DNA from: Helicobacter saguini
GTDB lineage: Bacteria; Campylobacterota; Campylobacteria; Campylobacterales; Helicobacteraceae
Direction: 5' to 3'
DNA length: 37,484 nt
NCBI RefSeq assembly: GCF_000762875.2
Contig: NZ_JRMP02000022.1
Location: forward strand, 1-37,484
Shown here: positions 1-8,046 of the stretch, one piece after another
Numbering within the stretch: position 1 is the first letter of the stretch
Layout of the letters: every line of letters starts with the position of its first letter
Notes under the pieces: model-generated
Database searches by the model: none
What the model saw: only the letters and a program-made list of their open reading frames with translations
What the model was told of the DNA's origin: nothing
Made by a program: the position numbers and the translations under genes

Positions 1-561
1 GCGCAAAAAAGGGGCTTTGACTTGCTTGATTTATTCAATCAAAAATACCATTATAATGTGACAAATTTGGAGGGAAATGTTACTTATGGTTACGCTTTTG
101 TGCTTAAAAAGGGCTATACTTTGAAACCATTCTTAGGTGCGAGCTACTACATTAGCACATCCACAGGCTATAATAGACAGGCAAGTGGCATTTTTGAAAT
201 TGATACAAGTGATAATGCGCGTCACGCAATCGGTGTAAATGTCGGCATCGAAGGGCGTAAATATTTCAAAAACCAAAGCTACATTTTCCTAAATGCGCAA
301 TTTCGCCAAGATGTGTATGTGCTAAAAGACAATCTAGATTCTAAACGTTTGTCGTCTTCTAATGTAAGTAACACTGAATCTAATCTTGCTTTCACTTTTG
401 ATTATCGTGGCGATAGTTTGCGTTCAAATATGTTTGTTACTGCTGGGGGCGAGCTAGCACTTGGTAGATTCTATATTAATACAAGCCTTACAAGCCACAC
501 ATCAGTTATCTCAAAAGCCTTTGGCTTTGGCGCCAACGCAGGCATTCGCTTTGTGTTTTAG
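1..561 (+). CDS. Autotransporter beta-barrel, C-terminal part (5'-truncated by window)
   Basis: The frame is open from the first base, so the true start lies upstream; about 186 residues are visible. The protein reads as alternating amphipathic strands rich in Gly, Tyr, Phe and Asn and ends in GIRFVF, with the terminal Phe typical of outer-membrane barrel proteins. This fits the translocator domain of a type V autotransporter as in Helicobacter VacA-like proteins: the barrel inserts in the outer membrane and exports an N-terminal passenger. The passenger is outside the window, so its activity is unknown. The stop codon TAG is the first triplet of a TAGAATCTA word. An alternative is another Helicobacter outer-membrane barrel; the family call rests on pattern and not on alignment. 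Confidence 0.72.
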   Translation, partial: AQKRGFDLLDLFNQKYHYNVTNLEGNVTYGYAFVLKKGYTLKPFLGASYYISTSTGYNRQASGIFEIDTSDNARHAIGVNVGIEGRKYFKNQSYIFLNAQFRQDVYVLKDNLDSKRLSSSNVSNTESNLAFTFDYRGDSLRSNMFVTAGGELALGRFYINTSLTSHTSVISKAFGFGANAGIRFVF

Positions 562-620
562 AATCTAAACATTGAAAATAATTTAGTAAAATAACGCATT
601 GCATTTTAAAGGACATAAGG

Positions 621-1082
621 ATGAAAAAGATTTTGTTGGTAATTATTTTATTGAATGTTGTGTTTGCTTATGATATATCTGGGCTTTATGATATGAGTTT
701 TGGCGGGAATGATAATTATGTAGAAGTCTTTAAGAAAAACAACAAATATTATGCAGTCGCCTTTACAAATAAAGAAGAGATACAAAAAGGCGAGAACAAT
801 AAGCAAAATGTTGAAGCTAGTAAATACAGCGTTTTTGTATGGAATCTTTTGGAGACAACTAAAGGTAAGTATGAAAATGGTAAGATTTTAGATATGTTAC
901 ATAAGCATATTTATTATGCAAGTGCAAAGTATGATGGTGGTAAATTTTTAGAAGTTAGAGTAAGTGAGGATAAAAAAGGAATTTTAGGCATGACATTAAA
1001 ATGGCGAAAACTAGATTCTAAAGAGATAGAATCTTTAAAATCACGTCGTGTTGACATAAACAAATTGGCTTTACCTAAATAA
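621..1082 (+). CDS. Small secreted DUF2147-like protein
   Basis: 153 residues. The N-terminus is a signal peptide: two lysines, then a hydrophobic stretch of about 12 residues ending VVFAYD, with likely cleavage after Ala16. The rest matches the layout of DUF2147 proteins: a short Gly-rich start (ISGLYD), a GKILDM strand, a Tyr-rich segment, then GGKFLEVRV and a closing LGMTLKWRKL. DUF2147 proteins are periplasmic or secreted with no established reaction. The gene has a good Shine-Dalgarno (AAAGGA, with AAGG just before the ATG). It ends 10 bases before the convergent amidotransferase gene, so transcription of the two may interfere. The C-terminal tail contains LDSKEIESLKS, encoded by the recurring GATTCTAA/GAATCT words. 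Confidence 0.66.
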   Translation: MKKILLVIILLNVVFAYDISGLYDMSFGGNDNYVEVFKKNNKYYAVAFTNKEEIQKGENNKQNVEASKYSVFVWNLLETTKGKYENGKILDMLHKHIYYASAKYDGGKFLEVRVSEDKKGILGMTLKWRKLDSKEIESLKSRRVDINKLALPK

Positions 1083-1092
1083 ATTATTTTGA

Positions 1093-1671
1093 CTATATTT
1101 CTAAAAAATTTTTTATAATTCTTTTTCCATGTTTTTGCAAAATAGATTCTGGGTGAAATTGGATTCCGTATATTTTACATTTTTTTACCTTTATTGCCAT
1201 TATTATTTTTTTACTATAAGCTAGGATTTTTATTTTAGGTTTTATAGAATCTATTTTTACTTGTAGAGAATGATAAAGAGCAATTTTTATAGGTGATTTA
1301 ATATATTTAAAAAGGGTATTTTTTTTAAAATACATTTTATGTTTTTTTGCGTGTGTTGGAGTTGGCATTTTTACTACAGATTCACCAAATGCCTGTGCTA
1401 TACATTGATGTCCAAGACAAATTCCTAGAATCCTTTTTGTTTTTGCAAAATATTTTATTGCATCTATAGAAACACCAGCATTTTGTGGATTACTAGGACC
1501 AGGTGAGATAATTAAATGAGTGAAATCGTATCTTAATATATCTTGCAAACCACATGTATTTTGTAAAACTATCGGTTTTATCTTTATAGATTCTAATAAA
1601 TATACAATATTGTAAGTAAAAGAATCAAAATTATCTATTATTAAAACTTTGGCATTTTTATACTTACCCAT
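1093..1671 (-). CDS. Class I glutamine amidotransferase, PabA/TrpG type
   Basis: 192 residues, the usual length for a free-standing amidotransferase subunit of aminodeoxychorismate or anthranilate synthase. It would release ammonia from glutamine for a PabB/TrpE partner. Visible landmarks: IDNFDSFTYN at residues 12-21, the oxyanion region SPGPSNP at 56-62, the nucleophile Cys85 in GICLGHQ, a YHSLQV segment, and the His173/Glu175 pair in FHPES, so the catalytic triad is complete. No pabB or trpE lies nearby, so folate versus tryptophan cannot be decided. The gene follows fliK by 26 nt without a clear Shine-Dalgarno and may be read through from it. It is strikingly AT-rich and Lys/Ile-rich compared with fliK and dapF, with long A and T runs and few GAWTCT words, which could mean separate ancestry. 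Confidence 0.8.
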   Translation of the reverse strand: MGKYKNAKVLIIDNFDSFTYNIVYLLESIKIKPIVLQNTCGLQDILRYDFTHLIISPGPSNPQNAGVSIDAIKYFAKTKRILGICLGHQCIAQAFGESVVKMPTPTHAKKHKMYFKKNTLFKYIKSPIKIALYHSLQVKIDSIKPKIKILAYSKKIIMAIKVKKCKIYGIQFHPESILQKHGKRIIKNFLEI

Positions 1672-1697
1672 TTTATAAATTCTAGATTTTAAACGAC

Positions 1698-3692
1698 TTA
1701 CGCGTATTCAGGCAGTGTGATTTCAAGGGAGCTAGGCAGTGAATCTGGTGACGCACTAAGGGCGTTTTGTGCCTCATCTATACTTTGCAGTTTAGAATCT
1801 TGCTCTGCATTATCCGCATTGCCCTGATTTGTGCCATTTTGCTGATTATTATCACGCGCACTAAAGTTTAAATCAAGGTTGTTGAAACCGATTTGCATTA
1901 AGTTTTGTCGCAATTCTTGTGCATTTTGGACAAACATTCCCATCACATTCGCATTACTTGTGATACTAACTTGCAAATCCTTGCCCTTTTTGCTAATGCT
2001 CATACTCACCTCGCCCAAATTCGCAGGGTTTAGTTCAAGGTTAATCTTAGTAATCGGTGGCTTATAATTCATCACCTCTTCTCTAAACTGCCCAGCAAAA
2101 TTCCTAATCATTTCGCGCGCTAAGGCATTTTTATTGCTTAAATCCTGCTTGGCTTGCGCCGCATTTAGCTCTTGCTTTGCATCGACTTTTCCATTATCCG
2201 CAGCCTTTTCAGCGACTTTTTCATCGCTTTTCTTAGTCGCCACCGCTTCTTTTGCGTTGTCCGCCTTGACCTTTTCTTGCAACATAGAATCAAAAGGCTT
2301 ATTCCCATCAATCTCAAAATTCACATCTTTTGGCAACTCTAAATCATTATCCGCCGCCGCGACAAACTCGCCTTGTTTAGCCCAGCCTTGCAAGTTTGGC
2401 GTTGCTCCATTTACGCCGTTCGCCCCAGCTTTTGGCACTTCTTTTAATGCGGCTGCTTTTTGCGCGTATTGTAGCATTACTTCAAGTCGTGCTTGATTAC
2501 TTGCTAAGGTCTCTTCTAGGGCTTCATCGCCTGTGATTCCATGCAATTTTTCTAAGAAATCTTGCTGCATAGCCTCGTTTCTAATCGTAGGATTGATGAT
2601 ATTGCCCGGTTGCATCGTCGCTCGATTTATAACGACTGCTTTATCGCCATTTTCAACCTTAAACTGCAATTTCTCTTTATCATTTGCCGCTTTGCGTCTT
2701 GCATTTTCTGCCGCATCATATCGGTTTAGTAGCTCGGCTAGTAGCTTATCTTTTTCGCTCATTTCCTTATTTGTCGCATTTGCGATACTTGCAGCTACCG
2801 CTTGACCTTGCTGCTGAAGCGAATTTGCAAGGCGATTGCGATTATTATTTATGCTATCTAGCATTTCGCTATCCATTAAATCCTGCGGACCCACAGGGAT
2901 TTTACGCCCTTGCTCGACAATATCAATCTTTTGCAAGTTTAGATTGCGCGCTTGTGCTTCCTTTTTCACATCGCTAAGCGTTTTTAGCTTTTCTTGCAAT
3001 TCTTGCTCTTTAATTGCTTTTATTTCTTTGCTAGTTAGCTTTTTTGGCTCATCTGTATTATCGGCTTTTGGTAAATCGCCGTTATTTGCGCCCTTTGTAT
3101 CGCCATTTCTAGCGCCAACATTTTTTAGATTTTTAGAATCTAGTTTTGAATCTTTTGCGTTTTCTAAGTTAGATTCTATATTTTCATCGCTTGGGGTTTC
3201 GGTATCTAGCGTAATGTCGCCTATCTCGGCGGTATCTTGTGGGGCTTCAAGCGTATCGTTTACCTCTTCTTTATTTAACGCCTTGCTTAAAGCGGATTTA
3301 GAATCTGCCGGAGTTGCTTTGGTATTTAGCGGAGTGGCGTTTGGCTCGATTTTAGCGGTATTTTTAGAATCTTTAGAATCTATATTTTTAGAATCTGTTT
3401 TAGATTCTGTAACTTTGGAATCTGTTTTAGAATCTGCTTTAGATTCTGTTTTTGTAGTTTTAGAATCTCCAGCTTTAGAATCTTGCGTAGTGGTTTTATT
3501 TTGCGTATTTGTGCCTTGTGCATTATTCGCACTTGCATTTGTCGTATCTGTCGCACTTTTAGCCTTATCTTGTGCGATACCTTGCGCCAACGCATCAGCA
3601 AATGTGCTATCATTTGTATTATTACTAGCCTTGCTATCATTTACTACTAATGGAGTGCTAGAAGCCCCAGTAGCATTAATATCCGCAACCAT
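1698..3692 (-). CDS. fliK: Flagellar hook-length control protein FliK
   Basis: 664 residues. FliK is exported by the flagellar type III system and acts as a ruler that stops hook growth and switches FlhB specificity. The C-terminal domain is clear at about residues 540-625: LELNPANLGEVSMSI, then LQVSITSNANV and an ELRQNLMQIGFNNLDLNF segment, matching the FliK core of a Leu-Pro-x-x-Leu-Gly strand followed by an LRxxLxxxG helix. The first 540 residues are low complexity, rich in Asn, Ala, Lys and Asp. A block around residues 65-125 is made of TESK, DSK and NIDSK units from the GAWTCTAA word. A long variable N-terminal part is normal for FliK, so here the repeats may be tolerated easily. The start is the ATG with AAGGATTAGGA upstream. 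A candidate RpoN promoter precedes it. Confidence 0.9.
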   Translation of the reverse strand: MVADINATGASSTPLVVNDSKASNNTNDSTFADALAQGIAQDKAKSATDTTNASANNAQGTNTQNKTTTQDSKAGDSKTTKTESKADSKTDSKVTESKTDSKNIDSKDSKNTAKIEPNATPLNTKATPADSKSALSKALNKEEVNDTLEAPQDTAEIGDITLDTETPSDENIESNLENAKDSKLDSKNLKNVGARNGDTKGANNGDLPKADNTDEPKKLTSKEIKAIKEQELQEKLKTLSDVKKEAQARNLNLQKIDIVEQGRKIPVGPQDLMDSEMLDSINNNRNRLANSLQQQGQAVAASIANATNKEMSEKDKLLAELLNRYDAAENARRKAANDKEKLQFKVENGDKAVVINRATMQPGNIINPTIRNEAMQQDFLEKLHGITGDEALEETLASNQARLEVMLQYAQKAAALKEVPKAGANGVNGATPNLQGWAKQGEFVAAADNDLELPKDVNFEIDGNKPFDSMLQEKVKADNAKEAVATKKSDEKVAEKAADNGKVDAKQELNAAQAKQDLSNKNALAREMIRNFAGQFREEVMNYKPPITKINLELNPANLGEVSMSISKKGKDLQVSITSNANVMGMFVQNAQELRQNLMQIGFNNLDLNFSARDNNQQNGTNQGNADNAEQDSKLQSIDEAQNALSASPDSLPSSLEITLPEYA

Positions 3693-3737
3693 TTCCTAAT
3701 CCTTAAAATGAAATACATAATTTATTAGCAAGTGGTA

Positions 3738-3753
3738 AGCAAATCCCATTCCG
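3738..3753 (-). promoter_or_regulatory. Candidate sigma-54 (RpoN) promoter of fliK
   Basis: Reading the minus strand, CGGAATGGGATTTGCT fits the -24/-12 pattern TGGCAY-N5-TTGCW with GG and GC at the right spacing of 10 bases and two mismatches. It lies in the 80-nt gap between dapF and fliK, about 46 nt before the fliK ATG. Middle and late flagellar genes, including fliK, are RpoN-dependent in Helicobacter and Campylobacter, so the position is as expected. The match was found by eye and start-site data are absent. Confidence 0.5.
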
Positions 3754-3772
3754 TTATCTATTTTTGGTAATC

Positions 3773-4597
3773 TCACACCACGCAGGTGGCAACAAGGCTT
3801 ACAAGCCCAGCAAAGTAAATCTCGCTATTTTTGCTACTAACAATCAGCCGTTCCTTGCTTGGCGGTATCAAAGTATAGCTCTTGTCAAACTCGCGAAAAC
3901 TTGCAAACACCGCACACGCCCCCGTCCCACACGCCTGTGTAATGCCCTCCACGCCGCGCTCAAAAGTCGCATAATGTATCACATCATTCTCGCGAAATGC
4001 GATGCTGACATTCGCATTGTGCTTGTGTCGTAGCTGCGATAAAAACTCCAAATCATCAAGCAGCCCATCAAACTCGCGCAAACTCTCACATTTACACACA
4101 AGATGCGGTATCCCAACCACGATTAACTCGAAATCATACAGGTTTTCGCGGCGAGATTCTACGAAACTCCCCTCAAAGCTAAACTTGCCAAGATTGCTTT
4201 GCACAAGGGCTTCTTTATCACTCTTAATATTTTGGATATTATTCTCAATAACGCCAACTTTGCTAAGGAAATTGTGCTTTAGCCCCGCGATATTATTGTG
4301 ATAAGCATACAGAGTTACCGCACGTGACGCGTTTCCGCACATATTTGCGATACTGCCATCTGAGTTGTAAAACTCCCACTGATACGCGATTTGCTTAGAA
4401 TCTAGCTCGCTAATTGCCTCTTCATCGCCCTTTTCATCGCTATTTTGAGCGTAAGGTAGCAGCACGACCAAGCCATCCGCGCCGATTCCATAGAATCTAT
4501 TGCACATTTTTTTGGCATATTCACTGCGATTTTTATGCTCGAAAGTGTGAAAAATCAAAAAATCATTGCCACTCGCACAATATTTACTAAGTATCAT
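3773..4597 (-). CDS. dapF: Diaminopimelate epimerase
   Basis: 274 residues. The enzyme converts LL- to meso-diaminopimelate for lysine and peptidoglycan synthesis in the cytosol, without cofactor, using two cysteines. Both are seen: Cys87 in NMCGNASRA and Cys223 in ACGTGACA. Other family landmarks are KYCASGNDF near the start, GIGADGLVV around 37-44 and GIPHLV in the middle. The chosen ATG begins MILSKY and has AAAGGA a few bases upstream; a TTG six codons earlier would put the Shine-Dalgarno inside the gene and was not used. The loop at about 50-72 is slightly longer and acidic, with an ELDSK unit from the recurring word. It precedes fliK by 80 nt on the same strand, but fliK probably has its own promoter. 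Confidence 0.95.
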   Translation of the reverse strand: MILSKYCASGNDFLIFHTFEHKNRSEYAKKMCNRFYGIGADGLVVLLPYAQNSDEKGDEEAISELDSKQIAYQWEFYNSDGSIANMCGNASRAVTLYAYHNNIAGLKHNFLSKVGVIENNIQNIKSDKEALVQSNLGKFSFEGSFVESRRENLYDFELIVVGIPHLVCKCESLREFDGLLDDLEFLSQLRHKHNANVSIAFRENDVIHYATFERGVEGITQACGTGACAVFASFREFDKSYTLIPPSKERLIVSSKNSEIYFAGLVSLVATCVV

Positions 4598-4759
4598 AAC
4601 TATCCTTTGCAGCAAGGTTATAATTTTTAGAATCTTTTTAAGATATTTTTATAAATATTTGATATTATACTAAAAAGTTTAAATATTTAATATTTTTTCA
4701 CAAAATTATGGTATATATTTTTACAATTTTTATGCAATTTATAACTTTAAAGAGAAAAA
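4598..4759. promoter_or_regulatory. Divergent dapF/dnaX promoter region
   Basis: The 162-nt gap is almost entirely A and T. On the plus strand TATACT at 4666-4671 is a plausible -10 box for dnaX, and TATATA around 4712 is another. The dnaX Shine-Dalgarno is weak (AAAGAG, 5-10 nt before the ATG). No gene or strong hairpin is seen here. Confidence 0.35.
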
Positions 4760-7700
4760 ATGCCTAATTTAGATTCTAATTTTGATACTTCTAATGATAC
4801 GTCCTTTGGTGCTTCGTCCTTTGATGATTCGCCTTTTGATGATTCGCCGCCTTGGGATGTGAATTTTATCTCGCCAAATCCACTTGATGCCAAAATGCCA
4901 TATAAACGTCCAAATTCGATATTTGATATGATGAAACCTACAAATAATAAAACAAAAGGCACAAAAAAGTTAGGGAATGTGGAATCTAATTCTTCATATT
5001 TACAAACCTCACAAGATTCTAACAAATTACAGAATCTAGATTCTAAAAATATGGAATCTAACACGCAAAATTCGCAGTTGCGAGATTCATATCAATCTAT
5101 TCCCACCCAACCACCCTTTTTTAAGACTGAAATGAATCTCTCAACTGCGAATTTTGCCAACGAACAAGAAAATATAGAATCTAAAAACTTGGAAAAAGGA
5201 AACGAAATAGATTCTATAAAGATAAACGAAAAAGGGCGAGTCGAGCAAAGCTCGACAATTAATGGAAACGTGCGAAGCACGCAACCTTGTGAGCCCGCCC
5301 AACTCGCAGTGCTAAAAGCGGAAAGCACGTCCGCAGAAGTGCGGACGTCCGCTTTTAGCAAAGAGTTGGAAGAGCGGGGCTCTCCCCCTTTTAGCAAAAA
5401 AGCGGCGGCTTTTTGCGCAAAGGGGGAGCGGGGTGGGGGATTTGCGCTTTTTGCACAAAGTGCAAATGAACACCAAACAAACGATACACAAAATCACATA
5501 ACAAATGACAATATAGATTCTAAAGAAAAATTGCAAAATATAGAATCTAGATTCAACGAAAACAACGAATATCCTAATTTAGATTCTAAAAAAGTTACAG
5601 AATCTATAATACAAGATTCTAAGAATTTACAGAATCTAGATTCTAATAACGTCGAAACACCCACCCCCCAACCCCCCTCCGCAAGGGAGGGGGGCTATCC
5701 TTACCAAGATTTTAAACCAAATAAAGATTCTATGAATACACAAGATTTAGCGAATCTAGATTCTAAAGAAAACACTGAATCTAAAGCGGCTTACTCCCCC
5801 TCCCTTGCGGAGGGGGATGGGGGGTGGGTCAAAAACCACGATAGCCAAGAAAACGTTACACTAAATATAAACGCCAACAAAAACCTAGATTCTATAGAAT
5901 CTAAAAACGCACATTTTACAGAAAGCCAAAATATAGAATCTAATTCACAAGATTCCATAAAAAATAACGAAATCACAGAATCTAAAAAAACAAACAACTC
6001 CCAAGCCCTAGCCCTAAAATATCGCCCTAAAACCTTTAGCGAGTTAATCGGGCAAGATAGCGTAGCAAAGACTTTAAGCCTAGCCCTTGATAGCGAGAAA
6101 ATCGCAAATGCCTATCTTTTCAGTGGCTTACGAGGTAGCGGAAAAACGAGTTCAGCTAGGATTTTTGCGCGATGTTTAGAGTGTGAAAAAAAAATAACAA
6201 GTCAGCCCTGCGGCACTTGCACTAATTGCAAAGAGGCGCTAAAAGGCACGCACATTGACATTATCGAGCTTGATGGTGCGAGCAATCGCGGCATTGACGC
6301 CATTCGCGACCTTATAGAGCAGACGAAATACCGCCCCGTGCTTGGTCGCTTCAAGGTTTTCATCATCGATGAGGTGCATATGCTGACAAAAGAGGCGTTT
6401 AACTCCCTGCTTAAGACCCTTGAAGAGCCGCCGCCATTTGTCAAATTTATCCTTGCGACTACCGACCCGCTAAAGCTTCCGCCCACAATCCTTAGTCGCA
6501 CGCAACATTATCGTTTTAAGCAGATTCCTACCACGATTTTAAAGGCGCACCTAGAATCGATAATAAAAATAGAGGGCGTGAGTGCCGATAATGACGTGCT
6601 AAACCTGCTTATACGCAATGGTAGCGGCTCTGTTCGCGATACGCTCACGCTGTTAGACCAGGCTATCGTGTATTGCAGTGGCGTTTTGACTAGCCAAAAG
6701 GTTGCCACGATGTTAGGTAGCCTTGATTTGAGTGCGTTTGATAGCCTGTTTAACGCGCTTTTGCGGCGAGATATGAGTGCGTGCGTGGCTTTTGTGCGCG
6801 AGATTTCTAGCTATGAAATTGAGATGATTTTAGATACTTTGAGCGTGTATATTAGGGAAAAAATGTTGCTTGAAATACCGCAAATTCCGCCTATTTTAGG
6901 TATGCGATATGGCAATATTATCGCGGATAGCAAGGCGATGTTGCACCTTGATTGCGATGGTGAATTTTGCTTACTGCTTTGCGTTTTAAAGATGTTTGAG
7001 GCGCAAAAACTAACCGATATAACCACCGCCATTTCGCAAATGGAATCTAGCGTAGATTTCAAGGCATTGCAAGATTCTAATAAGGCTATGGAATCTAAAC
7101 TACAAGATTCTATGAAAATAGATTCTAACAAAGCAACCCAAAATATAGAATCTAATTTAGATTCTAAGGCAAACAATGAAAATGCACAAAGTGCAAATGA
7201 AAACCAAAAAAACGACATGAAAAATACCGACTTTGGAAAAATAGATTCTATGGAATCTAAAGACGTTGTATTGCAAAATAATGACTTGCAAAAATTAGAT
7301 TCTATAGAATCTAAAAACGTAGATTCTAACAACCTAGATATTTCGCAAACGCCCAACACAACAAATAATCTAGATTCTATAAAAAACAACGAAAATATAG
7401 AATCTAACATAACACAAGATTCTATCAAAGAGAGCACAAAACCCACAAAACCAAAATACCCAAAAAATATAACCGAAATTTTCCCGCAAAATCTAGATTC
7501 TAATTTCCAAACCCTAATCGCAAAAATTTATGACAGAGACTTCAAAATAGGCGAACTTTTTGAGAAAAAAGTTAGATTTAATGGAATTAATGGAAATGAT
7601 TTGCATGTTACATTTTTTATGGATGAAAGCGAGTTAGACTTGCTTAGAAAAGGCTATAAAGGCTTATTAGCGCTAATTCGCGAAGTTTTTGGCGAAAAAA

Positions 7701-8011
7701 CAGCCTTAAAAGTTGATAGCAAAGAAAGCCCACAAGCCCTAGACACCCTATTTAAAACGCCCATAACCCCGCCAGATTCTAACAATACAGAATCCAACCC
7801 AACACAACCACAAAATATAGAATCTAATCAAACACAATCACAAAAAGATTCCACACAACCACAAAATACAGAATCTAATATAGAATCTGTAACGCAAGAT
7901 AATGCAAGTAAAGCTAAAGAATTTGTAACTCAAAATAAGGAAATGTTACAAAATATGAAAGAAAATCTCGGCATAAAAGAAATAAAAGTTATAAGTTTAG
8001 AAGACTTATAA
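4760..8011 (+). CDS. dnaX: DNA polymerase III gamma/tau subunit with a giant N-terminal extension
   Basis: 1083 residues, far longer than the usual 550-650 of relatives. DnaX is the AAA+ clamp-loader ATPase. Its normal start corresponds to [10 protein letters not shown] near residue 415. Then follow Walker [11 protein letters not shown] (about 455-464), the four zinc cysteines (about 471-490, spaced x2, x8, x2, x2), Walker B FIIDEVHM (about 533) and the [11 protein letters not shown] sensor/arginine-finger region. Residues 1-411 are low complexity: LDSK, IESN and QDS units plus several palindrome-encoded segments. The C-terminal half has another ESN/DSK block (about 770-900), a short folded segment, and a Thr/Gln/Ser tail. 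No closer start with a good Shine-Dalgarno was noticed, and 411 codons stay open although the recurring word makes stops in the other two frames, so translation of the extension is likely but unproven. Confidence 0.93.
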   Translation: MPNLDSNFDTSNDTSFGASSFDDSPFDDSPPWDVNFISPNPLDAKMPYKRPNSIFDMMKPTNNKTKGTKKLGNVESNSSYLQTSQDSNKLQNLDSKNMESNTQNSQLRDSYQSIPTQPPFFKTEMNLSTANFANEQENIESKNLEKGNEIDSIKINEKGRVEQSSTINGNVRSTQPCEPAQLAVLKAESTSAEVRTSAFSKELEERGSPPFSKKAAAFCAKGERGGGFALFAQSANEHQTNDTQNHITNDNIDSKEKLQNIESRFNENNEYPNLDSKKVTESIIQDSKNLQNLDSNNVETPTPQPPSAREGGYPYQDFKPNKDSMNTQDLANLDSKENTESKAAYSPSLAEGDGGWVKNHDSQENVTLNINANKNLDSIESKNAHFTESQNIESNSQDSIKNNEITESKKTNNSQALALKYRPKTFSELIGQDSVAKTLSLALDSEKIANAYLFSGLRGSGKTSSARIFARCLECEKKITSQPCGTCTNCKEALKGTHIDIIELDGASNRGIDAIRDLIEQTKYRPVLGRFKVFIIDEVHMLTKEAFNSLLKTLEEPPPFVKFILATTDPLKLPPTILSRTQHYRFKQIPTTILKAHLESIIKIEGVSADNDVLNLLIRNGSGSVRDTLTLLDQAIVYCSGVLTSQKVATMLGSLDLSAFDSLFNALLRRDMSACVAFVREISSYEIEMILDTLSVYIREKMLLEIPQIPPILGMRYGNIIADSKAMLHLDCDGEFCLLLCVLKMFEAQKLTDITTAISQMESSVDFKALQDSNKAMESKLQDSMKIDSNKATQNIESNLDSKANNENAQSANENQKNDMKNTDFGKIDSMESKDVVLQNNDLQKLDSIESKNVDSNNLDISQTPNTTNNLDSIKNNENIESNITQDSIKESTKPTKPKYPKNITEIFPQNLDSNFQTLIAKIYDRDFKIGELFEKKVRFNGINGNDLHVTFFMDESELDLLRKGYKGLLALIREVFGEKTALKVDSKESPQALDTLFKTPITPPDSNNTESNPTQPQNIESNQTQSQKDSTQPQNTESNIESVTQDNASKAKEFVTQNKEMLQNMKENLGIKEIKVISLEDL
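5291..5428. repeat. GC-rich nested palindromes inside the dnaX extension
   Basis: Two hairpins are packed in frame. The first pairs GAGCCCGC (5291) with GCGGGGCTC (ends about 5381), AACTC (5301-5305) with GAGTT (5363-5367), GCTAAAAGCGG (5311-5321) with CCGCTTTTAGC (5349-5359), and ACGTCCGCA (5327-5335) with TGCGGACGT (5340-5348) around a GAAG loop. The second pairs CTCCCCCTTT (5382-5391) with AAAGGGGGAG (5419-5428), and AAAAAGC with GCTTTTT inside. Smaller hairpins GTCGAGC-AAA-GCTCGAC and CGTGC-GAA-GCACG lie just upstream. The base composition differs sharply from the AT-rich repeat peptide around it, suggesting inserted DNA. Confidence 0.8.
5657..5700 (+). repeat. GC-rich palindromic element, copy 1 (dnaX)
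   Basis: A lead ACCCACCCCCCAA is followed by a hairpin, CCCCCCTCC (5672-5680) and GGAGGGGGG (5686-5694) around GCAAG. It is read in frame as [15 protein letters not shown] near-identical copy in pheT is read in the same frame. Confidence 0.85.
5791..5830 (-). repeat. GC-rich palindromic element, copy 2 (dnaX, inverted)
   Basis: Inverted copy of the element at 5657: CCCCCTCC (5796-5803), loop CTTGC, GGAGGGGG (5809-5816), then ATGGGGGGTGGGTC. It is read in frame as [12 protein letters not shown]. The two copies of opposite orientation are about 100 nt apart in one gene. Confidence 0.85.
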
Positions 8012-8046
8012 TTATAAATTTTGTAACTTTAATAAAGGAGAAAAAT

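Noticed and set aside
2836-3699. 287-codon plus-strand frame opposite fliK
   Set aside because: It is the antisense of the repetitive fliK N-terminal part; the Ser/Leu/Phe-rich product follows from DSK/ESK codons read backwards, and no Shine-Dalgarno or family match is seen.
4598-4615. TTG start six codons upstream for dapF
   Set aside because: The Shine-Dalgarno AAAGGA lies within this stretch and fits the ATG at 4597.
6811-7446. 211-codon minus-strand frame opposite dnaX
   Set aside because: Antisense shadow; its LDSI/ESIF units come from the palindromic word being open on both strands.
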